Below, piece after piece: positions 1-5,392 of a stretch of 5,739 nt of DNA (position 1 is its first letter; every line of letters begins with the position of its first letter). The position numbers and the translations under genes are program-made. The stretch is from positions 1-5,739 of the forward strand of contig JAFZIX010000081.1 in assembly GCA_017554135.1 (NCBI GenBank), written 5' to 3'. This stretch comes from Bacteroidales bacterium (GTDB lineage Bacteria > Bacteroidota > Bacteroidia > Bacteroidales > UBA932). The notes beneath the pieces were generated by a model. It saw only the letters and a program-made list of their open reading frames with translations. It made no database searches and was not told the DNA's origin.

Positions 1-568
1 CAGGATCGCAGTAAACCTGGATCTCGCGGGTGGGAGCGCCGTCGATGCTCACCGTGCCCACGCCCTTGATTCGGGCCAGCGGGGTGGCCACCTGCTCGTC
101 CAGGATCTTGTCGAGGCCGGAAACGGACTCGGTGGCGGAGGCGGTCAGCATCATGATGGGCATGTCATCCGCACTGAACTTGAAGATTACAGGCGTAGTG
201 GCCCCGTCCGGCAGCATGGAATTCACCATGTCCAGTTTGTCGCGGACGTTGTTGGTGGCTTCTTCGATGTCGGTGCCGTATTCGAATTCAAGGGTGAGGA
301 GGCTGACGTTCTCCTTGCTCTGGGAACTGAGTTTCTTCAGGTCTTCGACGGAGTTCAGGGAGTTCTCCAGGATCTTGGTGAGGTTGGTCTCGATATCCTG
401 GGCGTTCGCGCCCTGATAGGAACTCATCACCATTATGGTATTGGCGTCGAAGTCCGGGAAGAGAGCGATGCTGGTGTTGATCAGCGAATAGATGCCGAAT
501 ATCACGAAGGCGACGAAGACCAGGGCCGTCGTCACCGGACTCTTGACTGCAGTTTTGATTACGCTCAT
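1..568 (-). CDS. RND efflux pump, inner-membrane permease (N-terminal part only)
   Basis: Partial gene: 189 codons run from the ATG at 566-568 to the window edge, where a full RND permease has about 1,000 residues or more. The family uses the proton gradient to export drugs, metals or other small molecules, as a trimer docked to a periplasmic adaptor and a TolC-type channel. Visible features are a short cytoplasmic N-terminus (MSVIKTAVKSP), a first membrane helix at about residues 12-32, then the start of the periplasmic porter domain with the typical FPDF motif, the SSYQGANAQDIE stretch, LPDGATTPVI and ARIKGVGTV. It starts 4 bases after the adaptor's stop codon, so it is the third gene of the operon. 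The proton-relay residues lie outside the window, so HAE1 (drug) versus HME (metal) type cannot be judged from them; the sequence reads more like the hydrophobe/amphiphile type. Substrate is unknown. Confidence 0.93.
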   Translation of the reverse strand, partial: MSVIKTAVKSPVTTALVFVAFVIFGIYSLINTSIALFPDFDANTIMVMSSYQGANAQDIETNLTKILENSLNSVEDLKKLSSQSKENVSLLTLEFEYGTDIEEATNNVRDKLDMVNSMLPDGATTPVIFKFSADDMPIMMLTASATESVSGLDKILDEQVATPLARIKGVGTVSIDGAPTREIQVYCDP

Positions 569-572
569 AGCC

Positions 573-1598
573 TTATTCGATTACCTCAACCTGGGCGCCG
601 TTACGCAGGGCGCTGCCGCCCTTCACTACCACAAGTTCGCCTTCCTGCAGGCCGGAAAGGATCTCGTACTGGCCATCGAAATGCCGGCCGAGGGAGACCT
701 CCTTCTGCACGGCGATGCCATCCTCCACAACGAAGACGTTGCGCTGGCCGGAGCCCTGGAGGCGCACTACGGCGGCATCCGGAACCACTATGCTGCGGTT
801 ATGGCCGAAGGTGACACCCACCTTGGCATACATGCCCGGGCGGAGCACACGGTCGGTGTTGGGCACCTGCACCTCCACGTTCACGGTATGGGTCATGGGG
901 TCGATGGTGGGATAGATGCGCTTGATGGTGCCGGCGAAGGTCTTGCCCGGGAGGGCATCCACCGTAAGGGTAACCTTGTCGCCTTTGCTGACTTTGGTAT
1001 AATCGCCCTCGGAGATGCCCACGAGGATCTTGACCGGAGTGATCTGCTGCACGGTGAAGATGGGGCTCGCCATGGCGTACATGTCGCCGCGGTCGTAGTT
1101 GCGGGCAGTGACGACGCCGTTGATGGGCGAACGCAGGATGGTGTTCTCGAGCAGGTTGTCGTAGGTGCTCTTGCTCACCTTGTAGTTGAGTTCCTGGGCC
1201 TCGTAGTCGCTCTGGGCAAGGCCGCCCTGCTCGTAGAGTTGCTTCAGGCGGGCGAGTTCGGTCTCGGCGTTGGAGAGGCGGAGTTTGGCCTGGTCGAGCT
1301 GGACGCGGTCCATCTCCGCAAGTACCTGGCCTTTGCCGACGTAGTCCCCTACTTCGACGTTGATTTTCTGGATGCGGCTGCCGCTCTGGGGTGCGATGTT
1401 GTTGACCGCGAAGGCCTGCACGGTGGCGGAATAGACACCGTCCTGCCTGACATCCTGCCTGGCGGCAGGCTGCACCTTGACGGTCTGGGCCTTGGGCTGT
1501 GCACCCTGGGCTGTTGTGGCCTGGCTCTGGCCGTTCTTTTTCTGGGAGCAGCCGGCAATCGCGAGGGCTGCGAGGGAGATTATGATGAGCTTTTTCAT
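573..1598 (-). CDS. RND efflux periplasmic adaptor (membrane fusion protein), lipoprotein
   Basis: 341 residues, a usual length for the AcrA/MexA-like adaptor family that bridges the RND pump and the outer-membrane channel. The N-terminus is a lipoprotein signal peptide: MKK, a hydrophobic run, then the lipobox I-A-G-C with the lipidated cysteine at residue 17 and a Ser/Gln/Lys-rich linker. The lipoyl-like half-motifs are at about 68-97 (PQSGSRI...VEVGDYVGKGQ) and 154-184 (LRSPINGVVTARNYDRGD). The alpha-hairpin between them, about 98-152, is rich in Leu, Ala, Glu and Lys and should meet the TolC tip. A beta-barrel domain follows (about 188-265, with DPMTHTVNVEV and LRPGMY), then a membrane-proximal domain to residue 341. 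The ATG overlaps the upstream gene's stop codon as ATGA, which suggests translational coupling. There is no strong Shine-Dalgarno sequence, as is common in Bacteroidetes. The Lgt encoded in this window would be expected to modify Cys17. Confidence 0.95.
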   Translation of the reverse strand: MKKLIIISLAALAIAGCSQKKNGQSQATTAQGAQPKAQTVKVQPAARQDVRQDGVYSATVQAFAVNNIAPQSGSRIQKINVEVGDYVGKGQVLAEMDRVQLDQAKLRLSNAETELARLKQLYEQGGLAQSDYEAQELNYKVSKSTYDNLLENTILRSPINGVVTARNYDRGDMYAMASPIFTVQQITPVKILVGISEGDYTKVSKGDKVTLTVDALPGKTFAGTIKRIYPTIDPMTHTVNVEVQVPNTDRVLRPGMYAKVGVTFGHNRSIVVPDAAVVRLQGSGQRNVFVVEDGIAVQKEVSLGRHFDGQYEILSGLQEGELVVVKGGSALRNGAQVEVIE

Positions 1599-3076
1599 TT
1601 TTCTATTGTGTAATCTGCGCCTATTGTGCTTTCGAGGGCGGCCTTGGCCACCAGGTAGTTGTAGATGGCCTGGCTGGCGGAGAGTTGCGCCTGGGTGAGG
1701 GCAAGTTGGGCGGCGTCGAGGTCTGTGAGGGTGCTGCGGCCGACTTCGTAGGATTTGGCGGCGATGTCGTAGGCCTTCTGGGCGGATTCAAGGGCGTCAA
1801 GGGCCGACTCGTGGCTCTTGACGGCCGTTTCCATCGTGCTCAGGCTCTGGCGTATGGATATCTGCAACTGACGTTCGGCGTTTTCTTTCTGGAGAGCGAG
1901 TTGCCGGGACTGCACCTGGGTCTGGCGCAGGTCGTTCAGGCGCTGCCCGCCGGAGAAGATGGGGATATTGAGGCTGAGGCCGACATAGGAATAAGGCGTC
2001 CACTTGTACTCCTCGAACTTGAAGTCGTTGGTCATGGCGTTCAAACTGTAGGAAAAGGCCAGCGACAGGGTGGGCAGATAGGCGTACTTCTGCATTTTCA
2101 CCGTGTTCGCGAGCTGGTCGGCCTGGATTGCAAGCTGGCGCAGGGAACTGTTGCCTTCGATGCTGTAGTCCTGATTGAAGTTGGCGGCCTGCAGGTCGGC
2201 GGAGTAAACGAGGAGGGAATCCTTCACGTCGATTTCCGCATCCAGGTCTATACCCATCACGGCCTTGAGCTGCCAGAGCGAAAGGTAGATGGCGTTCTCG
2301 GCATTGAAGAGATTGGGCACCGCGTTGGCCACGGTGGTTTTTGCGCGGGCAAGGTCGAGTTCCGAAGCGCGGGATGCGTTATATTTCTTCTGGGTCAGGT
2401 CCAGATTCTGCACGGCGTTGTCGTAAACGCTCTTATATACCTGATGGGCCTCCTTGGCGAGGAGCACCCCGAAGTAGGACTGCTTCACCTGGTTCACCAT
2501 CTCCAGACGGCTGGACCGGGCCTTTTCCACCGCCAGGTCGACTCCGCTGCCGGAGATTTCGAGGCTCTTCCAGAGTTGTGCGTTGATCAGGGGCATTGCG
2601 GCCGTGATGCCTGCGTTGTAGGTGTTCCAGCGGCCGACCTCGATTCCTCCGTCGGAAGAGGAGGTTTGAGTGGACGGATCGGGAGTATATTCGACGTAAG
2701 GCACTCCGGTGCCCTTGTAGAGCTGCTGGAGGTGATACATTATTGGATTCACGATGCCTGACATCATGTCGGACATGCCGCCGCCGCCTTCGTCGTCATC
2801 GTCATCTCCGCCGCCCATGTACATGATCTGCTTCTTTATGGTGCGCTGATATGATGCGGATGCGGATATCTGGGGGAAGAGAGCCGCGTAACTGCCCTTC
2901 TTTGCGAACTGCGCCTTTTCGACTTCCATCTCGGCGATTTTCACCGTAGGGCTCTCGGAAAGGGCTATGCGTATGGCCTCCTCGAGGGTGAGTGTTGCCG
3001 GGGCCTGTTCCTGGGCCTGGGGGGCGGTCTGGGGGGCCACAATCGCAGTTGCGTTTAACAACAATAAACTAAACAT
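1595..3076 (-). CDS. TolC-family outer-membrane efflux channel
   Basis: 493 residues, consistent with OEP/TolC-family proteins, which form trimeric outer-membrane channels. First gene of the operon with the adaptor and RND pump. The N-terminus is a hydrophobic secretion signal ending near residues 15-25. The family's first conserved stretch follows (LTLEEAIRIALSESPTVK, about 29-46). Two long helical repeats carry typical signatures: SYFGVLLAKEA and LDLTQKKYNASRASELDLARAKT in the first half, and LSLNIPIFSGGQR, YEVGRSTLTDLDAAQLALTQAQ and IYNYLVAKAALE in the second. An unusual Gly/Asp-rich insertion (residues 88-100, with five Asp in a row) sits in the region expected to form a surface or barrel loop. 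The chosen ATG (3074-3076) leaves no positive charge before the hydrophobic core. The frame stays open upstream only to a TAA at 3101-3103, with ATT at 3098-3100 as the only rare alternative. No lipobox was seen. Confidence 0.93.
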   Translation of the reverse strand: MFSLLLLNATAIVAPQTAPQAQEQAPATLTLEEAIRIALSESPTVKIAEMEVEKAQFAKKGSYAALFPQISASASYQRTIKKQIMYMGGGDDDDDEGGGGMSDMMSGIVNPIMYHLQQLYKGTGVPYVEYTPDPSTQTSSSDGGIEVGRWNTYNAGITAAMPLINAQLWKSLEISGSGVDLAVEKARSSRLEMVNQVKQSYFGVLLAKEAHQVYKSVYDNAVQNLDLTQKKYNASRASELDLARAKTTVANAVPNLFNAENAIYLSLWQLKAVMGIDLDAEIDVKDSLLVYSADLQAANFNQDYSIEGNSSLRQLAIQADQLANTVKMQKYAYLPTLSLAFSYSLNAMTNDFKFEEYKWTPYSYVGLSLNIPIFSGGQRLNDLRQTQVQSRQLALQKENAERQLQISIRQSLSTMETAVKSHESALDALESAQKAYDIAAKSYEVGRSTLTDLDAAQLALTQAQLSASQAIYNYLVAKAALESTIGADYTIEK

Positions 3077-3095
3077 TATTATAAAAATTACGGCG

Positions 3096-3126
3096 CGAAT
3101 TTATGCAAAATTCACGCCATATGCAA
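3096..3126 (-). promoter_or_regulatory. Possible Bacteroidetes-type promoter for the efflux operon
   Basis: Reading the minus strand, TTG (3126-3124) is followed after 20 bases by TAAATTCG (3103-3096), which differs at one defined position from the Bacteroidetes -7 consensus TAnnTTTG. Transcription would begin near 3090, leaving a very short leader before the ATG at 3076. The -33 element is only a partial match, so this is a weak candidate. It is the only plausible one I see between the GC-rich repeats and the gene. Confidence 0.3.
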
Positions 3127-3150
3127 GAGGTGCGGGCTGGGCCGAGACAC

Positions 3151-3213
3151 GGGCCGGGGCCTTCCTGGAACTTGGGCCGGGGCCTGCCTGGAGCTTGGGC
3201 CGCGACCTTCCCC
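3151..3213. repeat. GC-rich 23-bp tandem repeat, two copies plus a partial third
   Basis: Positions 3151-3173 and 3174-3196 are 23-base units matching at 21 of 23 positions, each opening GGGCCGGGGCCT and ending CTT. A third start, GGGCCGCGACCTTCCCC (3197-3213), runs directly into the first 34-bp palindrome. The core GGCCTTCC resembles the palindrome's left arm ACCTTCCCC, so these may be degraded relatives of the same element; that link is inference. The stretch is far richer in G and C than the AT-rich bases on its 5' side. Confidence 0.75.
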
Positions 3214-3343
3214 AAAATAGCCCAAAATTGGGGAAGGTGCAATGGTTTTCCCCCGGACCTTCCCCAAAAAGAGCCGGAATTGGGGAAGGTACCAGGGTTT
3301 TGCTATGGACCTTCCCCGAAAATGGAGTAAAACGGGGAAGGTC
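3205..3343. repeat. Upstream REP-like array: three 34-bp palindromes at 52-bp period
   Basis: Three palindromic units start at 3205, 3257 and 3309, exactly 52 bases apart. Each is 34 bp with the arms ACCTTCCCC and GGGGAAGGT; 18-bp linkers separate them. Units 1 and 2 extend the stem with an inner AA/TT to 11 bp. Unit 3 instead has G at unit position 10 paired with C at position 25, plus an outer G-C pair (3308 with 3343), again 11 bp. The loops differ strongly between units while the stems are kept, which points to selection on the folded form. The array lies between the divergent starts of the efflux operon and the transposase gene, so it is not simply a gene-end terminator. It is most likely the recognition substrate of the adjacent RAYT. 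Confidence 0.9.
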
Positions 3344-3344
3344 G
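3257..3344 (+). repeat. 88-bp direct repeat, left copy
   Basis: This 88-base block holds palindrome units 2 and 3 with their linker. It matches 4327-4414 in the same orientation with only two differences (G at 3277 against A at 4347, and A at 3291 against G at 4361). Similarity stops abruptly after 3344. Unit 1 (3205-3238) is outside the duplicated block and has a different loop and linker. Recombination between the two copies would remove the transposase gene and leave one array behind. Confidence 0.93.
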
Positions 3345-3346
3345 TA

Positions 3347-3369
3347 GGTAAAATATGGGGGTAAAATAT
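3347..3369 (+). repeat. Short direct repeat GGTAAAATAT, two copies
   Basis: The 10-base sequence GGTAAAATAT occurs at 3347-3356 and 3360-3369, a 13-base period, just inside the left palindrome array and before the transposase promoter region. Nothing similar follows the right array. It could be a protein-binding site or part of the element's left-end sequence; no role is established. Confidence 0.6.
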
Positions 3370-3381
3370 CCGGGACCCATC

Positions 3382-3409
3382 GCAAACATAAAAAACCGTA
3401 TATGTTTGC
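3382..3409 (+). promoter_or_regulatory. Inverted repeat overlapping a candidate -7 box for the transposase gene
   Basis: GCAAACATA (3382-3390) and TATGTTTGC (3401-3409) are perfect 9-bp inverted repeats separated by 10 bases. The right arm contains TATGTTTG (3401-3408), an exact match to the Bacteroidetes -7 consensus TAnnTTTG, which would start transcription near 3413, about 40 bases before the ATG at 3455. No convincing -33 TTTG lies at the expected distance. A second small palindrome, TTTGC-C-GCAAA (3405-3415), overlaps the right arm. The symmetry suggests an operator or attenuating hairpin, possibly self-regulation, but that is inference. Confidence 0.45.
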
Positions 3410-3454
3410 CGCAAATCTTTGGATTCCCGATTTTCTTCCTATACTATTGCAGGT

Positions 3455-4327
3455 ATGAAATGGTATTTTAATACATCTAGTAAAGGATTGGAGAGTGACA
3501 TCCTTTTCATATCCGAAAAAGAATTCATCGCCGGGATGAATCGCATAGCCGTCTGCTATCTTCTAAGCAAAAAAGATGGAGACGAAGTACTTGTTATCGC
3601 ATTTTGCCTGATGGACAACCACTGGCACTTTATCCTTTACGGAAACGAGAATGCATGTTGGCGTTTCATTCGCAGATACAAAAAACTCACATCCATGTGG
3701 ATTACGAAACATCGCAGCACCCCTCTCGTAGAAACTCCGGAGCTTGGCCTCTGGCCTATCCCTTCTGAAAAAATCGCAGACAAAATCGCGTACGTGCTCA
3801 GAAACCCGGTCGCCGCGGGAATGGGAATACAACCGGCCGCATACCGGTGGTCATCGGCATCGCTGATGTTTTCGCAGGCAAAGCCGGATATCTGGGGCAA
3901 GCGCAACACCGAAAACATCTCTATGAAAGGCAAAAGGAGGATAGGCTACACGCGCCAACAGATCCCGGATTCCTGGGTGGTGGGACCGGACTCCCTTATC
4001 TGGCCAGGGAATTACGTGAGCATAAGGATAGCAGAAAGATTTTATGGCACACTGGGGAAATTCATGTTTGCTCTTAATAACAGCAATGTGGATAAGGATG
4101 CTGAGATGGAAATGATGGACGGAGGTCCCTCCATCGCGGATGGGGAGATTAAGGCAAAGGCTCTTTCCCTGGCGCAGAATGATTACGGCAAGCGGAATAT
4201 AAATGAATGCAGTTCCTTCGAGAGAGTGGCTATCGCCAAGACCCTGAAAAAGGAATATGGTTGCAATGCCAAACAGCTTGCCAGAGTCGTCCAGGTTAAT
4301 TATAAAGAGCTGAAACTGGTCCTATAA
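3455..4327 (+). CDS. REP-associated tyrosine transposase (RAYT; Y1/HUH, IS200/IS605-like)
   Basis: 290 residues from the ATG at 3455 (MKWYFNTSSKG). The same frame opens 12 codons earlier at TTG 3419, but that start lies only a few bases from the likely transcript start. Family enzymes cut and join single-stranded DNA at hairpins through one tyrosine. The HUH metal-binding motif is visible as FCLMDNHWHFILYG (His56 and His58, counting from the ATG). Tyr113, in AYVLRNPVAAG followed by YRWSSAS, is the probable nucleophile from its spacing and context. After the catalytic domain comes a region with IGYTRQQIPDSW and IWPGNYV (about 163-190), then a C-terminal helical segment (about 252-290, RVAIAKTLKKEYGCNAKQLARVV) resembling a helix-turn-helix. 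No TnpB gene is present. GC is lower than in neighbouring genes (26 of 60 at 3601-3660), suggesting transfer. No frameshift was seen, so it may be active. Palindromic arrays flank it, and its stop codon shares its last base with the downstream one. Confidence 0.88.
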   Translation: MKWYFNTSSKGLESDILFISEKEFIAGMNRIAVCYLLSKKDGDEVLVIAFCLMDNHWHFILYGNENACWRFIRRYKKLTSMWITKHRSTPLVETPELGLWPIPSEKIADKIAYVLRNPVAAGMGIQPAAYRWSSASLMFSQAKPDIWGKRNTENISMKGKRRIGYTRQQIPDSWVVGPDSLIWPGNYVSIRIAERFYGTLGKFMFALNNSNVDKDAEMEMMDGGPSIADGEIKAKALSLAQNDYGKRNINECSSFERVAIAKTLKKEYGCNAKQLARVVQVNYKELKLVL

Positions 4328-4414
4328 CCTTCCCCAAAAAGAGCCGAAATTGGGGAAGGTGCCAGGGTTTTGCTATGGACCTTCCCCGAAAATGGAGTAA
4401 AACGGGGAAGGTCG
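4327..4414 (+). repeat. Downstream REP-like array (two palindromes) and right copy of the 88-bp direct repeat
   Basis: Palindrome units start at 4327 and 4379, again 52 bases apart, with stems at 4327-4337/4350-4360 and 4378-4388/4403-4413. The block repeats 3257-3344 with two mismatches. Its first base is the final A of the transposase TAA stop. It lies between the convergent 3' ends of the transposase gene and lgt, so on RNA the hairpins could slow 3' exonuclease decay or help transcription end on either strand. There is no clear U-tract, so they are not classical intrinsic terminators. I see no separate terminator for lgt in the 21 bases between its stop codon and this array. Confidence 0.92.
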
Positions 4415-4435
4415 AATTAGGGAAGTGTAAGATAA

Positions 4436-5326
4436 CTAAGAGATAGAATGAGCGGAGTTCAGCGCTGTGGGGCCGGAGGATTTGCGGGGCGGGGCCTGCG
4501 GAGGAACGGCTGCCGCCGGGATGCGTTTGCGGTAAGCGTAGATGAGTATGGCTATGCCGGCGAGCACGAACGGGATGCTGAGCCACTGCCCCATATCCAG
4601 GGCCATTTTGGTTTCGAATTCCACCTGCGGTTCCTTAATGAACTCGATTATGAAGCGCATGCCGAAGCAGCCCACAAGGAACGCCCCGAAGAAGAATCCG
4701 CGGTAAGTGCGGTCCAGTTTCTTCCAGTAGCGCCAGATCAGCCAGAGCCCCAGAATCAGGTAGGACCCGGCCTCATAGAGTTGTGTAGGATGCTTGGGTT
4801 CGACCTCCCCATTTCTTTCGAAAATGATACCCCAAGGAAGAGATGTTACATTTCCGTAAATCTCGGAATTGAAGAGATTGCCCAGGCGGATAAAGCAACC
4901 CGCGAACGCCACGGTGATGCAGAGGTGGTCCATAATCCACAGGAAATCAAAGCCGTTGGGCTTGCCGTATTTAGCCGAGAACCACCACATTCCGAGCAGC
5001 AAGGCTATGGCTCCGCCATGGCTGGCGAGGCCGCCTTTCCAAGGCATGAATATCTCCCAGAACCCGGCCCACGATGTGAAGTAGTAGTCCGGCTGATAGA
5101 AGATGCAGTGTCCGAGGCGCGCGCCCACGATGGTGGCTATCAAAAGCGTATAGAGCAGCGGATCGAGCAACTCCTCCTTTATCCCCTCCCGGCGGAAAAA
5201 CCAGCGGAAGATATACCATCCCAGGATGAACCCGGAGATGAACAGCAGGCCGTACCAGCGCACCTGCACAGGCCCCAGGTGAAACATCACCGGATCCATG
5301 TTCCAATGAATTGCCAACGATACCAT
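4436..5326 (-). CDS. lgt: Prolipoprotein diacylglyceryl transferase (Lgt)
   Basis: 296 residues. Lgt transfers diacylglyceryl from phosphatidylglycerol to the lipobox cysteine of prolipoproteins in the inner membrane, the first step of lipoprotein maturation. The diagnostic features are present: the early QVRWYGLLFISGF helix (21-33), GARLGHCIFY (68-77), GGLASHGGAI with His103, the signature RLGNLFNSEIYG (147-158) with Arg147, Asn150 and Glu155, the HPTQLYEA box (179-186), and MRFIIEFIKEP with Arg224. About seven membrane helices are apparent, the last at roughly 248-265. The start chosen is ATG 5324-5326; Met10 is a possible alternative. The final 28 residues form a Pro/Ala/Ser-rich, probably disordered tail after the basic YRKR end of the last helix. 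The gene is transcribed away from tRNA-Val from its own promoter, converges on the transposase gene and ends 21 bases before the palindromic array. A likely client in this window is the efflux adaptor lipoprotein. Confidence 0.97.
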   Translation of the reverse strand: MVSLAIHWNMDPVMFHLGPVQVRWYGLLFISGFILGWYIFRWFFRREGIKEELLDPLLYTLLIATIVGARLGHCIFYQPDYYFTSWAGFWEIFMPWKGGLASHGGAIALLLGMWWFSAKYGKPNGFDFLWIMDHLCITVAFAGCFIRLGNLFNSEIYGNVTSLPWGIIFERNGEVEPKHPTQLYEAGSYLILGLWLIWRYWKKLDRTYRGFFFGAFLVGCFGMRFIIEFIKEPQVEFETKMALDMGQWLSIPFVLAGIAILIYAYRKRIPAAAVPPQAPPRKSSGPTALNSAHSIS

Positions 5327-5357
5327 ATATATATTATAAGACTAAACACATAATTCT

Positions 5358-5391
5358 CAAAGATACGCATTTTATTTTGGTTTCTACCAAA
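5358..5391 (-). promoter_or_regulatory. Probable lgt promoter (Bacteroidetes -33/-7 type)
   Basis: On the minus strand TTTG (5391-5388) is followed after 22 bases by TATCTTTG (5365-5358), an exact match to TAnnTTTG. The spacing is slightly longer than the usual 19-21 bases. Transcription would start near 5353, giving a leader of roughly 27 bases before the lgt ATG at 5326. The leader is AT-rich and has no clear Shine-Dalgarno sequence, which is common in this phylum. Confidence 0.6.
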
Positions 5392-5392
5392 A
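5375..5392. promoter_or_regulatory. 18-bp palindrome carrying both divergent -33 boxes
   Basis: TTTTGGTTTCTACCAAAA has perfect 7-bp arms (5375-5381 and 5386-5392) around a 4-base centre. Each arm supplies the TTTG of one promoter: the left arm for the tRNA on the plus strand, the right arm for lgt on the minus strand. RNA polymerase could probably occupy only one of the two promoters at a time. It could also be a binding site for a dimeric regulator. Confidence 0.6.

Larger units (their letters stand above)
3205..4414 (+). mobile_element. REPtron-like element: RAYT gene bracketed by palindromic arrays
   Basis: This is a composite of the upstream three-unit array, the RAYT gene and the downstream two-unit array. 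REPtron is the name for a RAYT gene flanked by the REP palindromes it acts on, known best from Gammaproteobacteria. Here the flanking blocks are direct rather than inverted copies, though each unit is itself palindromic. IS200/IS605-type enzymes do not create target-site duplications, so their absence is not informative. The outer limits are uncertain: the GC-rich 23-bp repeats (from 3151) may belong to it. Whether the whole unit moves or only the palindromes spread cannot be told from one locus. Confidence 0.72.

Noticed and set aside
30..416. Plus-strand open frame opposite the RND gene
   Set aside because: Shadow of the RND permease N-terminus, which shows typical family motifs on the minus strand.
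492..1613. Long plus-strand open frame opposite the adaptor gene
   Set aside because: It is the antisense shadow of a clear membrane fusion protein; its His/Gly/Leu-rich translation has no family features and the codon bias comes from the GC-rich opposite strand.
1685..2761. Long plus-strand open frame opposite the TolC-like gene
   Set aside because: Antisense shadow of a well-supported outer-membrane channel gene; low-complexity Gly/Val/Leu translation.
3205..3343. 52-bp periodic palindromes as a CRISPR array
   Set aside because: The 18-bp linkers are similar to each other and the variable part lies inside the palindrome loops; the adjacent gene is a RAYT, not a cas gene.
3344..3347. GTAG next to the last upstream hairpin as the REP foot tetranucleotide
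   Set aside because: It lies 3' rather than 5' of the hairpin on the plus strand, occurs only once, and the downstream array has GAAT at the same place.
3101..3414. Small proteins on either strand through the palindrome array
   Set aside because: Their Pro/Gly-rich translations are simply the repeats read in frame (the same peptide pieces recur at the downstream array), with no independent sign of coding.
3419..3457. TTG at 3419 as the transposase start
   Set aside because: It would leave almost no leader after the candidate -7 box at 3401-3408, and the 12 extra residues look unlike the family's N-terminus; ATG at 3455 is preferred, though not proven.
4448..5353. Plus-strand open frame opposite lgt
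   Set aside because: lgt carries all its diagnostic motifs on the minus strand; this frame is its mirror and also runs into the lgt promoter region.
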